Assembly: GCF_032854445.1 (NCBI RefSeq)
Contig: NC_088295.1
Span: 74,614,028-74,678,027, forward strand
Length of the DNA: 64,000 bases
Source of the DNA: Liolophura sinensis
Lineage: Eukaryota; Mollusca; Polyplacophora; Chitonida; Chitonidae
Reading direction: 5' to 3'
The notes beneath the pieces were generated by a model that worked only from the letters and a program-made list of their open reading frames with translations, was not told the origin of the DNA and ran no database searches. A program made the position numbers and the translations under genes. Shown here in pieces: positions 50,577 through 63,578 of the stretch; the first letter of the stretch is position 1, and each line of letters starts with the position of its first letter.

Positions 50577-50618
50577 TTGAGTGAGTGAGTGAGTGCTTGG
50601 GGTTCAACGTCGTTTTCT
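50577..50618 (-). mobile_element. Family-C SINE end fragment
   Basis: Only the gagtgagtgagtgagtgctt and ggggttcaacgtcgt end is present. Confidence 0.7.
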
Positions 50619-51559
50619 TATGATGTTATTTATACGTTGTCTTTTAGTTTTATCCTGCGTATAATAAAATTTGTTGATATCCTTTTTCACCAAAACCACG
50701 TGATCCTGTGTACACTCTGCACATCCTAGATCATCACCTAATCGTTGGGGAATCTGGCTGTATACCAGATAGAGTCTGTCCAAAAAAAAGAGAGAAAAAA
50801 ATAACCAGATATACCCTTGCTTAAAACAATTTCAGGCATACAGCGGATCATGAAGTTTTTGGTGGTGGTTCTTTACATTGAATTACCACACAGTAGATGG
50901 ACAAATCATGAAATAGTCAAATATAAAGAGTGTTTATGCTAACACTGTTCAGTATGCTGAATAAGCCTGATAGGCCTATGTCTAGATACTCAGATACTTT
51001 GCCACATACATGTATGTCATTCATAGGAGACACCCAGGAAAGTTAATCGTTAAAAATACTCCTTGGAAAATTGACGTTAGATACAACTTTCCCAGAGTTT
51101 AATGCGACGTTATTTCAATATAACGATGCAATCTTGTGCTTTAGCAAGTTCGTGTGTCGTAATATTTATGGTTTCGTTAATTCTTCCTGATGAAAAGAAA
51201 AGAGCTTTTATCATCAGCAAAGAGAATGCATGCACCAAGTTCATTAGCCAGAGCAGAAGAATTTATATCACTGATCTAAATCAGAAAGAGTAAAGGATTC
51301 ACCTACATTCCAGTCTGGAATTTTGTTGACAGGGTTCATCGTCTGATTACCCCCATACTTGCTGGGTATATTACTGACGACTCAAGGATGTTCAGTGTGG
51401 AGTATTCGAATAATTGGTACATGTGAATTAGGCGATCATGGAATCACAAACCAGCACTATATAGTGATACCCAAGAAAAATAAAAAAAACATGCTGGAGA
51501 TCAACTTTCGGGCAATACCACTAATAATCCAACACATTCAGCTTAGGAGGTGACACCTT

Positions 51560-51992
51560 CTATGGCCTGGTGATAGAGGCGTCTGCCACGTAGTCGGGAG
51601 AGCTGAGCCCACTTTTCATGAAGTTCTCTTAATGTTACGAACTTGCAACTACCATGACAAGGTAACGCCTACATTACTGGTTGCCATGGTAACGTAAAGA
51701 GTTTTCATGAAATCCAGTTGGGACTACCAATCAGGTCATAGTACTTGCAGCTGCCTGGCTTAAGACTGAGAGGTTAAAACAGTGAAATATAACTGGTTCG
51801 CCTGGTGTCAATATAATGTGACTGGGAGGGGTGTCATGTCTGGTGTCTTCCGCATGATACTGCAGTGGTGGCAGCACTATGACGGCATGGACTCGCCGTG
51901 GGATGAGACACAATATCTGTACATACATCTAATAACTCTTTGTCATCAAGTACAACCCAAAAATCAAGAACACATAAACATGACCATACATA
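51560..51992 (+). mobile_element. Probable fourth SINE family (D) with tRNA-like head
   Basis: The left end reads like a tRNA: atggcctggtgatagaggcg, then tctgccacgtagtcgggaga. The body includes ctggtgtcaatataatgtga, ctgggaggggtgtcatgtct and gcatgatactgcagtggtgg, phrases I associate with dispersed molluscan repeats. It is single-copy in this window, so the boundaries are soft. A short antisense-free scrap like family A/B body (ggtcgctggtttactccggg) follows at about 51998-52045. Confidence 0.5.
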
Positions 51993-54900
51993 CAGTTAGA
52001 AGGTCGCTGGTTTACTCCGGGCACTGTGGTCTCCTCCAGCCATAACCTGACACAATGAGTGACCATAAAGTTTAACTACATGTGTATAGTCTATATAGCA
52101 GATATTTACAAAAGGGAAGTATAAAAAAAACAACGGAAGACAAAAGTATCAAGGTATATAATAGATGTTTTATATATGATCATAATGTTGAATAAATACA
52201 CACAGCATAGAAATGAAGTCGCTTCATCGATAAAACGTAGAAAGTTTGGAGAGAAATAATAATAATAATAGAATTTGTTGAAAACGTTGGGGAAAGTTGG
52301 TTATTGTAAGATGAAATGGATCATGACAATCTGTCACATGGTTAACCTATACATATATATACACTATCCTGTTCCTAGTATAGACAGCATCACAAAGGTT
52401 TAAAAACAGAAGTCCAAGGTTAGAGGTCAGGTTCTCTTCTGGCAGATTGGTACACAGGTAGTAAATGTAAACATATCTGCCAGTAACACATCCACATCCG
52501 ATGACCAAAACTGTTTGACAAAACTTGTAAATGATATAAGGGTGGGTATATGACAAATCAAAAGCTCAAAATATCGTGCATTTGGAGAGAAATTGGAATA
52601 AATATAGAGAGGTCACAACAGTTTCAGTAAGCCATGTTAGTAGCTTAACGAGGTAACCCTTCGGACACTGACGTCACACAACCATTTGTCTATAATGGAT
52701 TTTGTCCCTACACCCCTGAAAGAGGTCACATTAATATACCACCTGACCTTCAGTATACTGCTATCTCAACATATCCTCAGGGGTTACTTGGGGTACTAGC
52801 GCTATGAATCCTTGATTTTACCATACAAAGCAGACTCCAAGAAACATTCTCATTATCGCAATAATACGTTAGTTTTTCAATAATTTTCTTACAAATTTAA
52901 TAAGAATTAACATCCAAGTTAACGCTATGATTAAAACAAGTTAAGTCACTACACCCAGTCTTTTTAAATGCATAAACAGTTCCTGTCCAAGGACAAAATT
53001 AACCCAGGTATATGATATGTAGTGAAATGACAATGCCATATAGTAACAAAAAAAAAAAAACAAACCCCCCCAAAAACTATGGTATTTCAAGGCTAGTAAA
53101 ACTGTACCAACTGTGTGTCGTCTGCTTGTGAAAAAAGTTGAGACAAACATCAACTTGCCCTGTTTCTCTCAGGTAGAGGGGAAGACTTCTTTTACCACAT
53201 ACGTGTACAGTGTACCTAAAAGTACAATTTATTTTCAGTTTAAGAGAAAGCTCTGTGACAGCGATCGAGACTACAGCACAGCTGCTGGAGTGAACAACCT
53301 CTTGGTCAGACTGCCACGCTTTTTGTCCAAAATAGGGAACCTGTTTTAAGAAGGCACTTTGCTCATTCTTCCTGTATGTCCACTTGAAGCAGGTTAGGGT
53401 ATTTCTCAAAACGGAGGAAGTCAAACTCTGAACAATAATCAGCACAATAACCCTTGAGTTTTAATGTCTTAAAAAAAATGAGGCTAATATCAGATGCATT
53501 GTTAGATCCAGAGTCCAGAGATTGCATTGTTTTTTCTTTTTCTTCAGATCTTATATACATATATCAAGTCTACTGTGCTGGTTTCCCAAACCAATGGCTC
53601 AAATGTACAGTACACATATACACTGCTTACAGACACAGACAGCATCAGGTACAGAAAGTGGGGGTGGGAGTTGTATAAGCCATGATTAAACACAACCATC
53701 ATACAATCACATGCTTTGTACAAAACCAGGGCACATTTTAACTGCACACCACATTACACCAGCAGTTACAATTACACTGATCTGGGCAATTTAGTCTCCT
53801 AGGGATTAAAATTATGCGCTCTTAATCAGCAGACTAGCTTTACAAATATACAGCTACAAATAAATTTAGATTCATAAACGTAAGATAAATCTCAACACTT
53901 CTTAATGCAGCAAAGTTTTTTTTACACAATGTGCCAATATCACACAATACCTTATCCACACACCATAAAACATGGATATAGCACAGGGACAGTTGTACAG
54001 ATGACATAAAATCATACGTATAAAGCTATCAAGAAGTACATAAAGCACTAGTGCCAAAACCATGAATGAATACTGTAAAATAAAACTAAATTTAACATAA
54101 ACTTTGAATAAACATATTATGACTATCAAAGAGAAGATGAGCATTATCTGCCAAATTATGTTGGGCAAAGTAACTAGCTGGCTACGGTCCACACCATGTT
54201 GTTAGTACTTGTCAATAAAATTATGATTCTCTTCATAAGGCTAACCATACAAATACATGTGTTAAGCATGTAAGATTTAAATATTCCATGCTGGATCCAA
54301 ACCATACAGGGCCATTTTAGAACTACTGTTTGCACAAGTTTTCAATAACTTAGTTGTTGTTTATTTGCACTATTTGCAACTACCCTAGTGCCTATTAACA
54401 GTATATTGTACTGTAATCAGCCTAGACAGAATTCCAACTTTAGTGTATTGCATCTTCTGTTTGGCTGTGCTTGGTATCTTATTGTATCATAGTGCAAAAG
54501 ATAGTCATCCTGTTCCATCTGAACTTATTTATCACCATCACCTTCATTCTTCCTTTATTGACTTAACTCTTGCCAGCATTTTACAAGTCATAAATAACAT
54601 CAAACGTCTTAATGCAAACCATCTCTTGATAAAACATTGAAGACATTTCTTAACAAATTACACTAATAATTTATACAAATGTGGCTTAACTCTTTGTTCT
54701 ATATTAGCACAAACTAAAGGCCAAAAACATTACAAGCTGAACTAATTTTTTTTCACCACGTTCAGGATACTTTTCATTTTTTCAGGCTTTATTCACTAAT
54801 TTGCAAAATGAAGGTCACAATGACATCTTTTACTTCCCTTTCTGTTCATGATCTGATAGCCACATAAAATAATCAATGTACCTGTGTTTGGAAACTGAAT

Positions 54901-56401
54901 TGTTTACGTCAATAGAATTCTTCATGTTTGACTTTGAAATAATCAGTGAAATTTGGTGAAACATGGTTATGAATCTGTAATACTTGAACAGTGCTGAAAT
55001 CTTAGAACATGGATCTGACAAAATCTGTGATTGATGAAGATCTAATGGCTGGTGATTCTGATGCTTTGTTTAGGAAACTTAAAATAATAATTCGCAGCAG
55101 TATCTGCAGACAAATGCATATGGTTTGTGGAGCATCAGGGAATAAAGTTATGGCTCAAAATGGAAAATCTCTACGAAGGTCACTGGCCCACATGAAGATG
55201 GCATTCGAGCAATGTGATACTCCTGTTTGGCATACCTCAGTCATTTTAACTGCAGATGCCCATGTGTGCCATTACTTCCTGTAGTGTAGCTTATTAAAGT
55301 GAAATGCATGTAATACCATCATCCTAACTTTAGTCTAGTACTGTATTTAGCAACATATACAGTGTACCGATGGGTACAATGGTATTTTTCAACCCCATAA
55401 GCGGAGAGAAAAAGAAAAGGAACAAAAAAACAACAATTGTACACTTATTAAGACATTTTGGCTAAGGAGAACCTTCTGGTGAAACATATCAAAGAGTCTG
55501 TTTGAAAAGTTGAATAAGTTAGCATGTTTAGTAAGTATTGAGAGGTTGTGATAAAGTCCCACAAACCTTTCACTTGTATGTCCATGCGATATAAGTAAGT
55601 TGAAATCATGCAGTTTTCCAGTAAAACTGGATCAGTTTAAATTCGTCATTCATGTAACCCTTCTCTTGGCACTGTGAGTCCTGCAGGTGTGGCAGCAACA
55701 TAGAGTTATATCACAAAGTTACCTCCCTTGAATGGAGAAAAAAAACCATACACATATACCATCAGGTTAAGAGAAGTGGCTACCCAGAAAGGAGGTTAAA
55801 AATGAAGTTTCCTGGGTAAGTGTATTATTATGGGGTTTCTTATAGGCCCATTGTCTGGTATACAAATAAACTCCAAGGTTTCCAACTTAAGAAGCTGTAC
55901 ATCAGCTACATTACTCTTATGCAAATGACATCTAAAATGTGCTGCATAAAATTTCTGTAAAATGTGTCTTTAATTTTCAGCTGCAACATGGCAAACACTA
56001 TGTGTCAGTCATATTTTTGACATCCTAGTTTTAACATAGGCCTGAGTGCAAAATGACATCAACACATGTCACAGCTACTGATAATTTTGTGCAAATAAGA
56101 TGTCTTAGAGGGCAGAGAAGTTGCTTATATTTTGACAGGTTTTTTTCTACCTTCTTTCTGGTTGGTCATCTCTCCAAACCTGAGCAGGAATAGAAAAAAA
56201 AAAGCCTCTAAAGCCAAAACCCAGCTAAGAGCAAGCTGTAGTTTTCATATGAGGACTCCTTACACGTCTTCTCTTTGGTGGAACCACCAGGACAATGTGT
56301 TCATGATTTGTGTCACTGGAGATCTGTGCCATCTTCATGCCTTAACCAGTGGCTGTGGTAGGTAAATGACCATGATTGTCTGACTGGCTGAATGTGTAGT
56401 A

Positions 56402-59400
56402 TCACAGCTTCAACAGTTCTTTTTGGTGTTCCAGGATAATGTCCATAGCTTTGTGTTCAAACTTTGCTGCCATAAGACTAGCCATGGGATCGAGTTCTGG
56501 ACACCTCATCAAGGTTGGAGCAAAAACAATCGCCAGATTTTCTGGATTCATCATGTTGGAGTGACGTTTCTCGATCACCCTACAAGAAAGAAAAGACAGA
56601 AAGAAGAGCATGAGCCAAAGCAACTACTGAAATGAGTGTATATTACATGACTGGTAACAAATGTTTAACCAGACAAGAAGGGGAACTTATTAAAGGGAGA
56701 TAACCAATACATTTCTCACATTGTTCTTGTCTCTGTATGTATGTATGTATGTATGTTTGGGGTTTAACGTCGGAAAAATTCAACAATTTTTCAGTCATAT
56801 GACGACAAGGAGTCATTAGGTGTGTGTACATATACTGTGTCTTCTTGTAGCAGGGAGAGTCCATGTTGTCAAAGTGTTGCTGTCACTGAAATATCATGCC
56901 AAAGACACCAGACATGACACCCCACTCTGTTTCCTTGCTCTAACCTCTCAGTGTTGAGCGCCAAGCGAGCCAGCAAACAAGTACCAATTTTGATATCTTC
57001 GGAATGATAGGACCTTGGTTGATCCTAGGTCTCTCGCCCTTGAGGCAGACGCTCTGACCAATTGGCCACCAAAGTGCTATTTCTTGTTTCTGCTGAGGCA
57101 TGTGAGAAGCAACAGAACAACATTTAGGCAGGAAATCATTGTTATAAATCAGGTCTATGAATCATCGAAGAATACCAGTGCAAGAAAGAGCATATTAAAC
57201 ATATTCTTGTTTAGCTTAAATAGGACTATCACCTGGCCAAGTGGGAGAGGAGGTATTTCAGTGTCTGGTAATGAGCTGGTGGTAACAAAGAAAACCCCTC
57301 CTTAATTAAACTCTTCCTTTCTTCATCTGATATACTGTCCAATTCTACAAAAAAAAAACAAGTGTTGTCCATAATTTCCATTCATAGATAAATGTAATCA
57401 TTACAACTAGACTGATTAACATTTAAAAAATTAAAGCAATCATCATAGAAAATTGTTATCTCATTCAAACAACACCTTTTTTGGTGCTCTAAAAGCCTTC
57501 AGTGAGATGATAGAAACATTATCCGATGTATTTGTGCATCTAACTTAATATCTGAGACTTCATATACAGTGTGAAATACATGTATGCATCACAAGAAAGC
57601 AAGAAGTTCATGTCGCCATTACCCTGTAAAATAAACAACTCGAGGGTAAATCAGTACAGTTATATATTGGTTACTGATTCAGTTGCTGTTCTATAGCCTT
57701 TCAACATTACTGCCAAAAGATGAACTTTCATGCACTGATGGTTGTAGCTACTGTACAAGTATGGAGATTGTGTACTTACTGACAGCCTCCATGATCCTGG
57801 GGTAGGCATCAAATGAGATGAGTGGTATAGGAAGCGAACGGAAGTAGAGCTTGAGGACACTGGTTATTGTGTTGATGTCTTCATATCGGGTCTCTGATAT
57901 ATCCACAGATTCACCATCTGTATGGACAATCACAGAAAGAAAACACCGTAAAATATGGTTGACAATACAAAAGTGAAACTCATCAAATCACCAACATTTA
58001 TATGTACTGTAAATGCCTTTTTATTTGTGGGCATAAACTTTCACGGATTTGGTTAGAAGACACATTCACAGGAATCAACTTTCGCGGATCTTAACAGAAT
58101 TTTTGGACAACTGATAAATGAAAATCAAACTTCAATACAGAAACGTCAAGTAATAAAACTCAAGCATTCAAGTAACAATGTTATCATTTAAACTTGTTTG
58201 TACCTGTAAGATGTGACAAAAATTCTATATAATAGAGTAACTTGATCAGACAAAGGAAGTTAATCCTCCTAAGCTTTTAATCTTTTGAAAACTGTTAATC
58301 TTTATAAGATGAAGCCCTTATCTGCTGTGTGAGCAAATATTCATGTAACTCACTTAGGGAGACAACGAAGGATTAAATGTGATATAAATAAACCCCACTG
58401 TTTAATTCTCATGCATCAGCAGTGTGAGTGAACTGTTACAGATTTGAGAAAATTTCTCAGAAATCATCATTATGAAAAGGAAGTTTGAAGTGCCGAAACC
58501 CCCGAGCAATGTATCGGGCACGGCGGAAAGGTGATCTGACTGGAAGACAAGTACAGTTGATAAAAAGACAGCCTCTCTCATCGTATGTATATTGAATCAC
58601 GTACACACGCCCAGAACAAATTATCAATTTGTATGTCTCTAACCATGGCAATAAATCAACAACAACAACATCACAATGAGGCAATACTTAGACGGAGCTA
58701 AGTCTCCTTGAACGAAAGCAAGGTTAACTGTTGATCAACTAAGCTGGATTTGTCAAAGCCGGAATGCATTCTAATTAGGTATTTCTAATTACTGTAGTGC
58801 TTGGTAACAAATTAATAACTGCAACGCATGCTACATTAATAAATTACTTACATGGGTTTTATATTCCATGGCACTTATTTTCGCGGAAATGTGTTTGCCG
58901 CAAAATCCGCGAATGTGAGTACCACACGAATAAAAAGGCATTTACAATATATACAAACTTATCAAATCAGTTCCATTAGAACAAAAAGACGAAAAACATA
59001 CGATTCAGCAACCCAAAAGTGAAACTCATGGAAACTCGTCAAACCAGACCCACTAATGTGGAACTCAAGCATACATACCAAATTGAAAAACATAAATAAT
59101 AAACTAATCAAATTAGTTCCATTGATATGGTAAGATGTAAACATATGTCTTGGTGAGCCAAATGTGAAAATGACCTAATCAATTTCATCAATGTAGAAGA
59201 GTGAAAGCATTGGCTAATTAATTGGTTCCGTAAGTGTACACAAATGTACACAAACACTTGTGACCATATTAACTCTGTCTGGCAAACAGACACCACTTTT
59301 TAAGATACCGCATTTAAACTTGCATTGGTGTACCTTTGTCAAATGCTATTCGAATGGCTTCCACATCGTCATGGAAACCTGCAACCCTGTATAAACCTTC

Positions 59401-62400
59401 TATTTCAATACCTGTAAATAAACATAAAATAGCATTAATTGCCTGTCAAGTTTCCACATGCTAATTACATTCAAGCATTATGAAGCTATTTGACTACATC
59501 AGCTCTAGACATATTAATACTATTATGAACATACACAGTACACACATGAAAATCTTGTAAGACACCACAGACAGCAAAACTTCCTGACTTCCTAAAAATA
59601 AGTGACCTAACGTTAAACCACAGAATGTCATTTAAAATACTACTTTAGGTGTTAAAACTTACATTTTTTCACTAAAATATCAGCCTACCTTCCAAACAAA
59701 GCTTCACGCACCATTCCAAAGTCAAAACTCCCAGAATCAGGGAAAACAAGCAACTTAATCAGAGAAGAAATCTTCTTTGTCAATAATCGCTAACATTTAT
59801 TTATTTGTTTAATTGGTGTTTTACGTGGTACTCGAATATTTCACTGTATGACGACAGCCAGCATGTTGCTGCAGACCTTTCAACATACAGCCGGACAGAA
59901 AGCCAGCAAGAGTCAGCATGAACTCACAGCGACCGCATTGGTGAGAGGCTCCTGGGTCATTATAATCGCAAAGAATTTCAATTATTCTTAGTCATATATA
60001 GCTGCATAGCGTGTATGTACATCTTATAGAATTGTTTTATGTATAACTATCAGATGCTGGTGGATAACTGACAAAGTTTGCAATTACAGTACCATAGATG
60101 AATGTGAGGCAACACAAAATCAAAAAATATACCGATACATGTATATGTGTACATTTAATTGTTGAAGATGTTAAAGATATGATCTACTGCATCTGCTGAA
60201 ACAATGTGAATTTAAAATAAAGGCCAAAAAAATTACCTTATGTACTGAAGCTTTACATTTTTCAGTAGAATAATATTTATTTATTCATTTGATTGGTGTT
60301 TTACGTCATACTCAAGAATATTTCACCTATACCACGACAGCCAGCATTATGCAGGGAGGAGTAGAATAATAATACTCCAACCTTCTGAATGAACCCCTTA
60401 GCTCCTTTCTAAGATCAGGAGAACTCTCAGAGTCTGGCAAAACGAAGATGAAAGTTTATATAAAACTTAACTGCTTACCCCTTGATTCTATTTCCTTTAC
60501 ACACTTTTCCACCACAATAGGTATGAGAGTATTCTGAGCTTTGACTAAAGTAGTGAGATCCGCCCCAAATATCCTCTTGATGTACTTCATGTCTGGCATA
60601 CAGTCGTTTGGCACCTGCTCTGAGCACTTCTTGTGAGCCTGGAAACCACAGTCTGTACTCAAAGAGAAAACACCAGGTAGGGCTCAGAACAAACAACCGT
60701 CTGCATAACATACTGAGAAGAAAATTATAGCCCATGCCAAATTTAATTCATAAGATGATACAAAAAATTTATATACTGGTACACTATGAAAGCACACAAC
60801 TGAAAACCAGTTGAAGTGAGAGGTGTTAATTGTTAAAGTAAACATGTCAATCAGTCAATAAACCACAGAAGACCATTGCCCTGACCAGAATGCATCTTTA
60901 TCACTCACAAATGTCATATTGGCCTCAATATTTGTTTTTTTCTGCCTAAATTACATAAAATTGCCAAGAACTTCCATGTTACGTATTTCCAAGGTGTGCC
61001 TGTACATGTATGACGTGCATTTTTCACGAGAAAGCTTCCACTGTTAGTATTTTCAAATTTCTTGTTTTCTATTTTTGTCAACTCTTTCAGTCATTTGTGT
61101 ACTAAAACAATAATTCTGATTGGTAGGAAGGTTTTGCCTATTTAGCCAGAGACATGGCAGTGGCAAAGTTGGAATTATGTCATTTTTACTTCAGATCTTT
61201 CTAAGGCTGACCTTAGCAAAATTGAATAATGTAGCACTGGATGTAATATTACAAGGAGTTATTCCCCTTGATCATGCAGTGCTGTATTCACACTTCCACC
61301 CATGTGAAATAGCTGGCAAGGAGCCAGGTAAGGAGTTAATGTAGTGTGAAGCATGGAGACTGCCTTACCTTGACACTTGACACCTTGAGCAATAATACCC
61401 CACATAAAATTGGCACAGAAATCACACCAATGCAGACCCTTAAAATTATGAACCTGCAAAAACAGAACATTATGATTCAAAGAACTGTGTAACTGCTTAT
61501 GGGTAATTTCTCATGTACTCATAAAAAACTGACCTACATTATACATCACATTAAATACTTATATATGTACTTAATTAAGGCTTAACACTGTGATGTAAGA
61601 TTTTTAACTCATGCAACAATGGTCATTTTCATGGGTAGGGCGAACACAGTGCCATCAAGTGTTTGTTGCCACCAAGATCCCTAGAACAGTAGATGCTGAG
61701 CAATGTTGATCGTTACTTGTCAGCCATTGGGTTTGAGCCAACACAACAATGTCCTAGCAATTTTCAGATAAACATCTTCACCACTTGCCCACAACCCACC
61801 CCTGTCAACAATTAAAGCCAGTTTTAAGAGCATAAAGTGATAGGGGCATACCTTAAAAACATGTGTCTTTTCAAAATCTTGAACATTTAAAAGTTCTTCT
61901 ACATTCTCTTCTTCTGTAATTTGGTCCTGCAAACAAAGCAGATCATCACCTCAATGCACAAGTGTACTCCACAAATTATCACCAGATAATCAGAACTGCG
62001 CACATACTACAGTCTGCAGGAAAGCCACATCAGTGAATCAGAATGAATGAATGACTGCAGTTTAATATTTCAGCCTTATAAGAACAACAATGAATTAGAT
62101 GTGACTAAACAGCTTACTGGTTGTACAATGTAGTTGGTCCCATTGGTTCCGTCTGTGCGGTCAGAAGGCAGTGAAGAATCTTTCGTTTTGGCATTGCGGC
62201 GTTTCTTCTTCCCACTGTACACCATGTATGGGGATTCTGCATAATTTGATTGGCTAGAGAGTGCCGCGATATAATCGGCAGCGCGGGACTCCAAGTAGAA
62301 GGTAATGAGACCATCAGCCACCAGATCGTGCACAGTGTCAAAGCGCTTCTCACCAACGTAGTGTTTGCCGTCATGGTACAGCTTGTAGTTCTTGGTCTGC

Positions 62401-63578
62401 TTGTCAAACCTGTAGCAACCAGCTAATCTTCATCAATATATTCTTAACAAAATTTGTAAATTATTTAACCTTATTAACATGAATAAGTTACATGTGAGAT
62501 AATGAGTCGGTTAAATTATTAAAATTTAAAATTAGTTTTCAATACAGGAGCAATGTTTGTCCATTTAAAGAGCACTCACCTGATGGCTAAGGTGTAAGCC
62601 CCTGGGGCTCTCTGGCTCTCTCTCACCAGGTAACAGCCATCACCCTCCTGCAACAGACTGTCTGTCTCCTCACGGCTGATAAACCCATGGAACCTACAAA
62701 TAAGAATAAGACATTACTTACAGTCTGTTGATAAAATACAAATTCCTGTTGATTCTGTTACATACAGTTACAAGAAATTGTCCCACCTTACTTAATACAT
62801 TTTCAGTATATCTCAGCAATTTCAAACTTATCAAAAAAAAAGTTCCTGAAGATTAACATTTATTAGGTGACACATTTTGCTTGATTATGCTTGATTCGTC
62901 CACCTTGTAACATCTGATTAATATCTTATCAGAACTAGAGCCCAAGGGCTTTGAAATGGGTCTATTGCTCTTCTATTTATATTTTTCTTGTAACTAATAC
63001 CCAATTGTCTTCTAGTGCAATTCACTGGTATTCTCCACCCACAAAGGGCCTATTAATTACTCTATCTGTAATGGAGGACCCAGCTCCACCTCATTCTGGC
63101 ATGACTTTAAAGAGAATGCATTGCACCAGAACATCATATTACGATATACTGTTACATTGTAAACATTTTCTTGAAAATTTTTTTGTAAGTAAGTCTTTAC
63201 CACTTCAATTTGTTCTGTTAGTGTGAGCATGAAAATCTTCATTATTTGTTCCACTACAGTATGTGGCAACAGATCAAAGCAACACATTCTAATACAATAC
63301 ATGTTTTGCTCCTTAGATTGTACAGTTGGATAGCAACAATACAAACATGGCAAGGACATATAAAATACATGTACAATCTGTCGACCTTTTTTTTTTTATC
63401 TTTTCAGGATTATACCCAAATGTTCATCACATATAGCAAATGCAATTAACAGCTCACTCCACAACTTACCAGATAACTTCTTCAACGGACCATGAAAAAC
63501 TTTGTATAACAAGTTTGTTGGCATTCATGTGGTTAGGAAGATGAACTATTGGGCAGTAACCCAAGGGGTCAAGCAATG
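56402..63578 (-). CDS. Chimaerin-type RhoGAP (SH2-C1-RhoGAP), 5' end outside the window
   Basis: Ten exons in consistent phase, transcribed leftward: 63470-63578 (putative), 62580-62693, 62118-62409, 61852-61926, 61369-61453, 60479-60652, 59334-59411, 57780-57917, 57233-57344 and 56402-56579, giving 450 visible residues. SH2 (about 36-125) has FHGFISREE and CYLVRES with the phosphotyrosine-binding Arg60. A basic linker ([10 protein letters not shown]) follows. C1 (193-242) has the full HX12CX2CX13CX2CX4HX2CX7C zinc pattern. RhoGAP (about 245-450) has IEGLYRVAG with arginine finger Arg291, [34 protein letters not shown] and [15 protein letters not shown]. Chimaerins are diacylglycerol-responsive GAPs that switch off Rac at membranes. 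Order and length match the long (SH2-bearing) vertebrate forms of about 460 residues. The first exon differs from vertebrate leaders. Vertebrates have two paralogues (CHN1 and CHN2); which one this corresponds to cannot be said. Confidence 0.93.
56731..57071 (-). mobile_element. Family-C SINE, diverged, in a chimaerin intron
   Basis: It starts in a gtatgtatgtatgtatg run in place of gagtgagtg, then shows ttggggtttaacgtcgg and ttttcagtcatatgacgaca. It ends ggttgatcctaggtctctcg and the complement of a tRNA-like head (gctctgaccaattggcc). The middle is more diverged than in the other copies. Confidence 0.75.
58008..58946. mobile_element. Non-autonomous DNA transposon with 22-bp terminal inverted repeats
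   Basis: TGTAAATGCCTTTTTATTTG at the left (58008-58029 in full) and its complement at the right (58925-58946) match at 21 of 22 positions. Sub-terminal parts also mirror loosely (cacggattt near the left, aaatccgcg near the right, with ttttcgcggaaatg). No transposase is encoded. It lies in an intron of the chimaerin gene. The flanking TA is a possible target duplication. Confidence 0.6.
58960..59230. repeat. Degenerate tandem repeat of about 70 bp
   Basis: About four worn units share phrases like atcaaatcagttccattaga, atcaaattagttccattgat and atcaatttcatcaatgtaga with ccaaaagtgaaactcatgga in between. The small open frames on the minus strand follow from the repeat and its ATG-rich complement. 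Chimaerin intron. Confidence 0.5.
59793..59962 (-). mobile_element. Family-A SINE with internal loss, antisense
   Basis: Tail (tttaattggtgttttacgtg), shortened body, ctttcaacatacagccggac, and gaactcacagcgaccgcatt up to cctgggtcatta. The tRNA-like head is cut off. Chimaerin intron. Confidence 0.82.
60275..60361 (-). mobile_element. Family-A SINE, tail part, antisense
   Basis: Shows tttgattggtgttttacgtc, actcaagaatatttcaccta and gacagccagcattatg, then stops. Chimaerin intron. Confidence 0.8.

Larger units (their letters stand above)
49360..56400. other. Gene-free stretch between transporter and chimaerin genes
   Basis: No protein family or RNA gene is recognised. Both neighbouring genes end towards this stretch. 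The part from about 52.8 to 56.4 kb is AT-rich and nearly free of the SINEs seen elsewhere, with TTTATT (minus-strand AATAAA) copies such as near 54788, so a long chimaerin 3' UTR is possible. Two repeats are listed separately. Confidence 0.5.

Noticed and set aside
55009..55284. 91-codon open frame on the + strand
   Set aside because: It looks almost protein-like (charged, with ATG), but no motif is recognised and it lies antisense to the probable 3' UTR of the chimaerin gene.
63057..63359. Possible extra chimaerin exon (LTEQIEV, donor at about 63198)
   Set aside because: The best acceptor-donor pair ends in phase 0 in its open frame, whereas the next exon (62693) needs phase 2; the exon at 63470-63578 fits instead.
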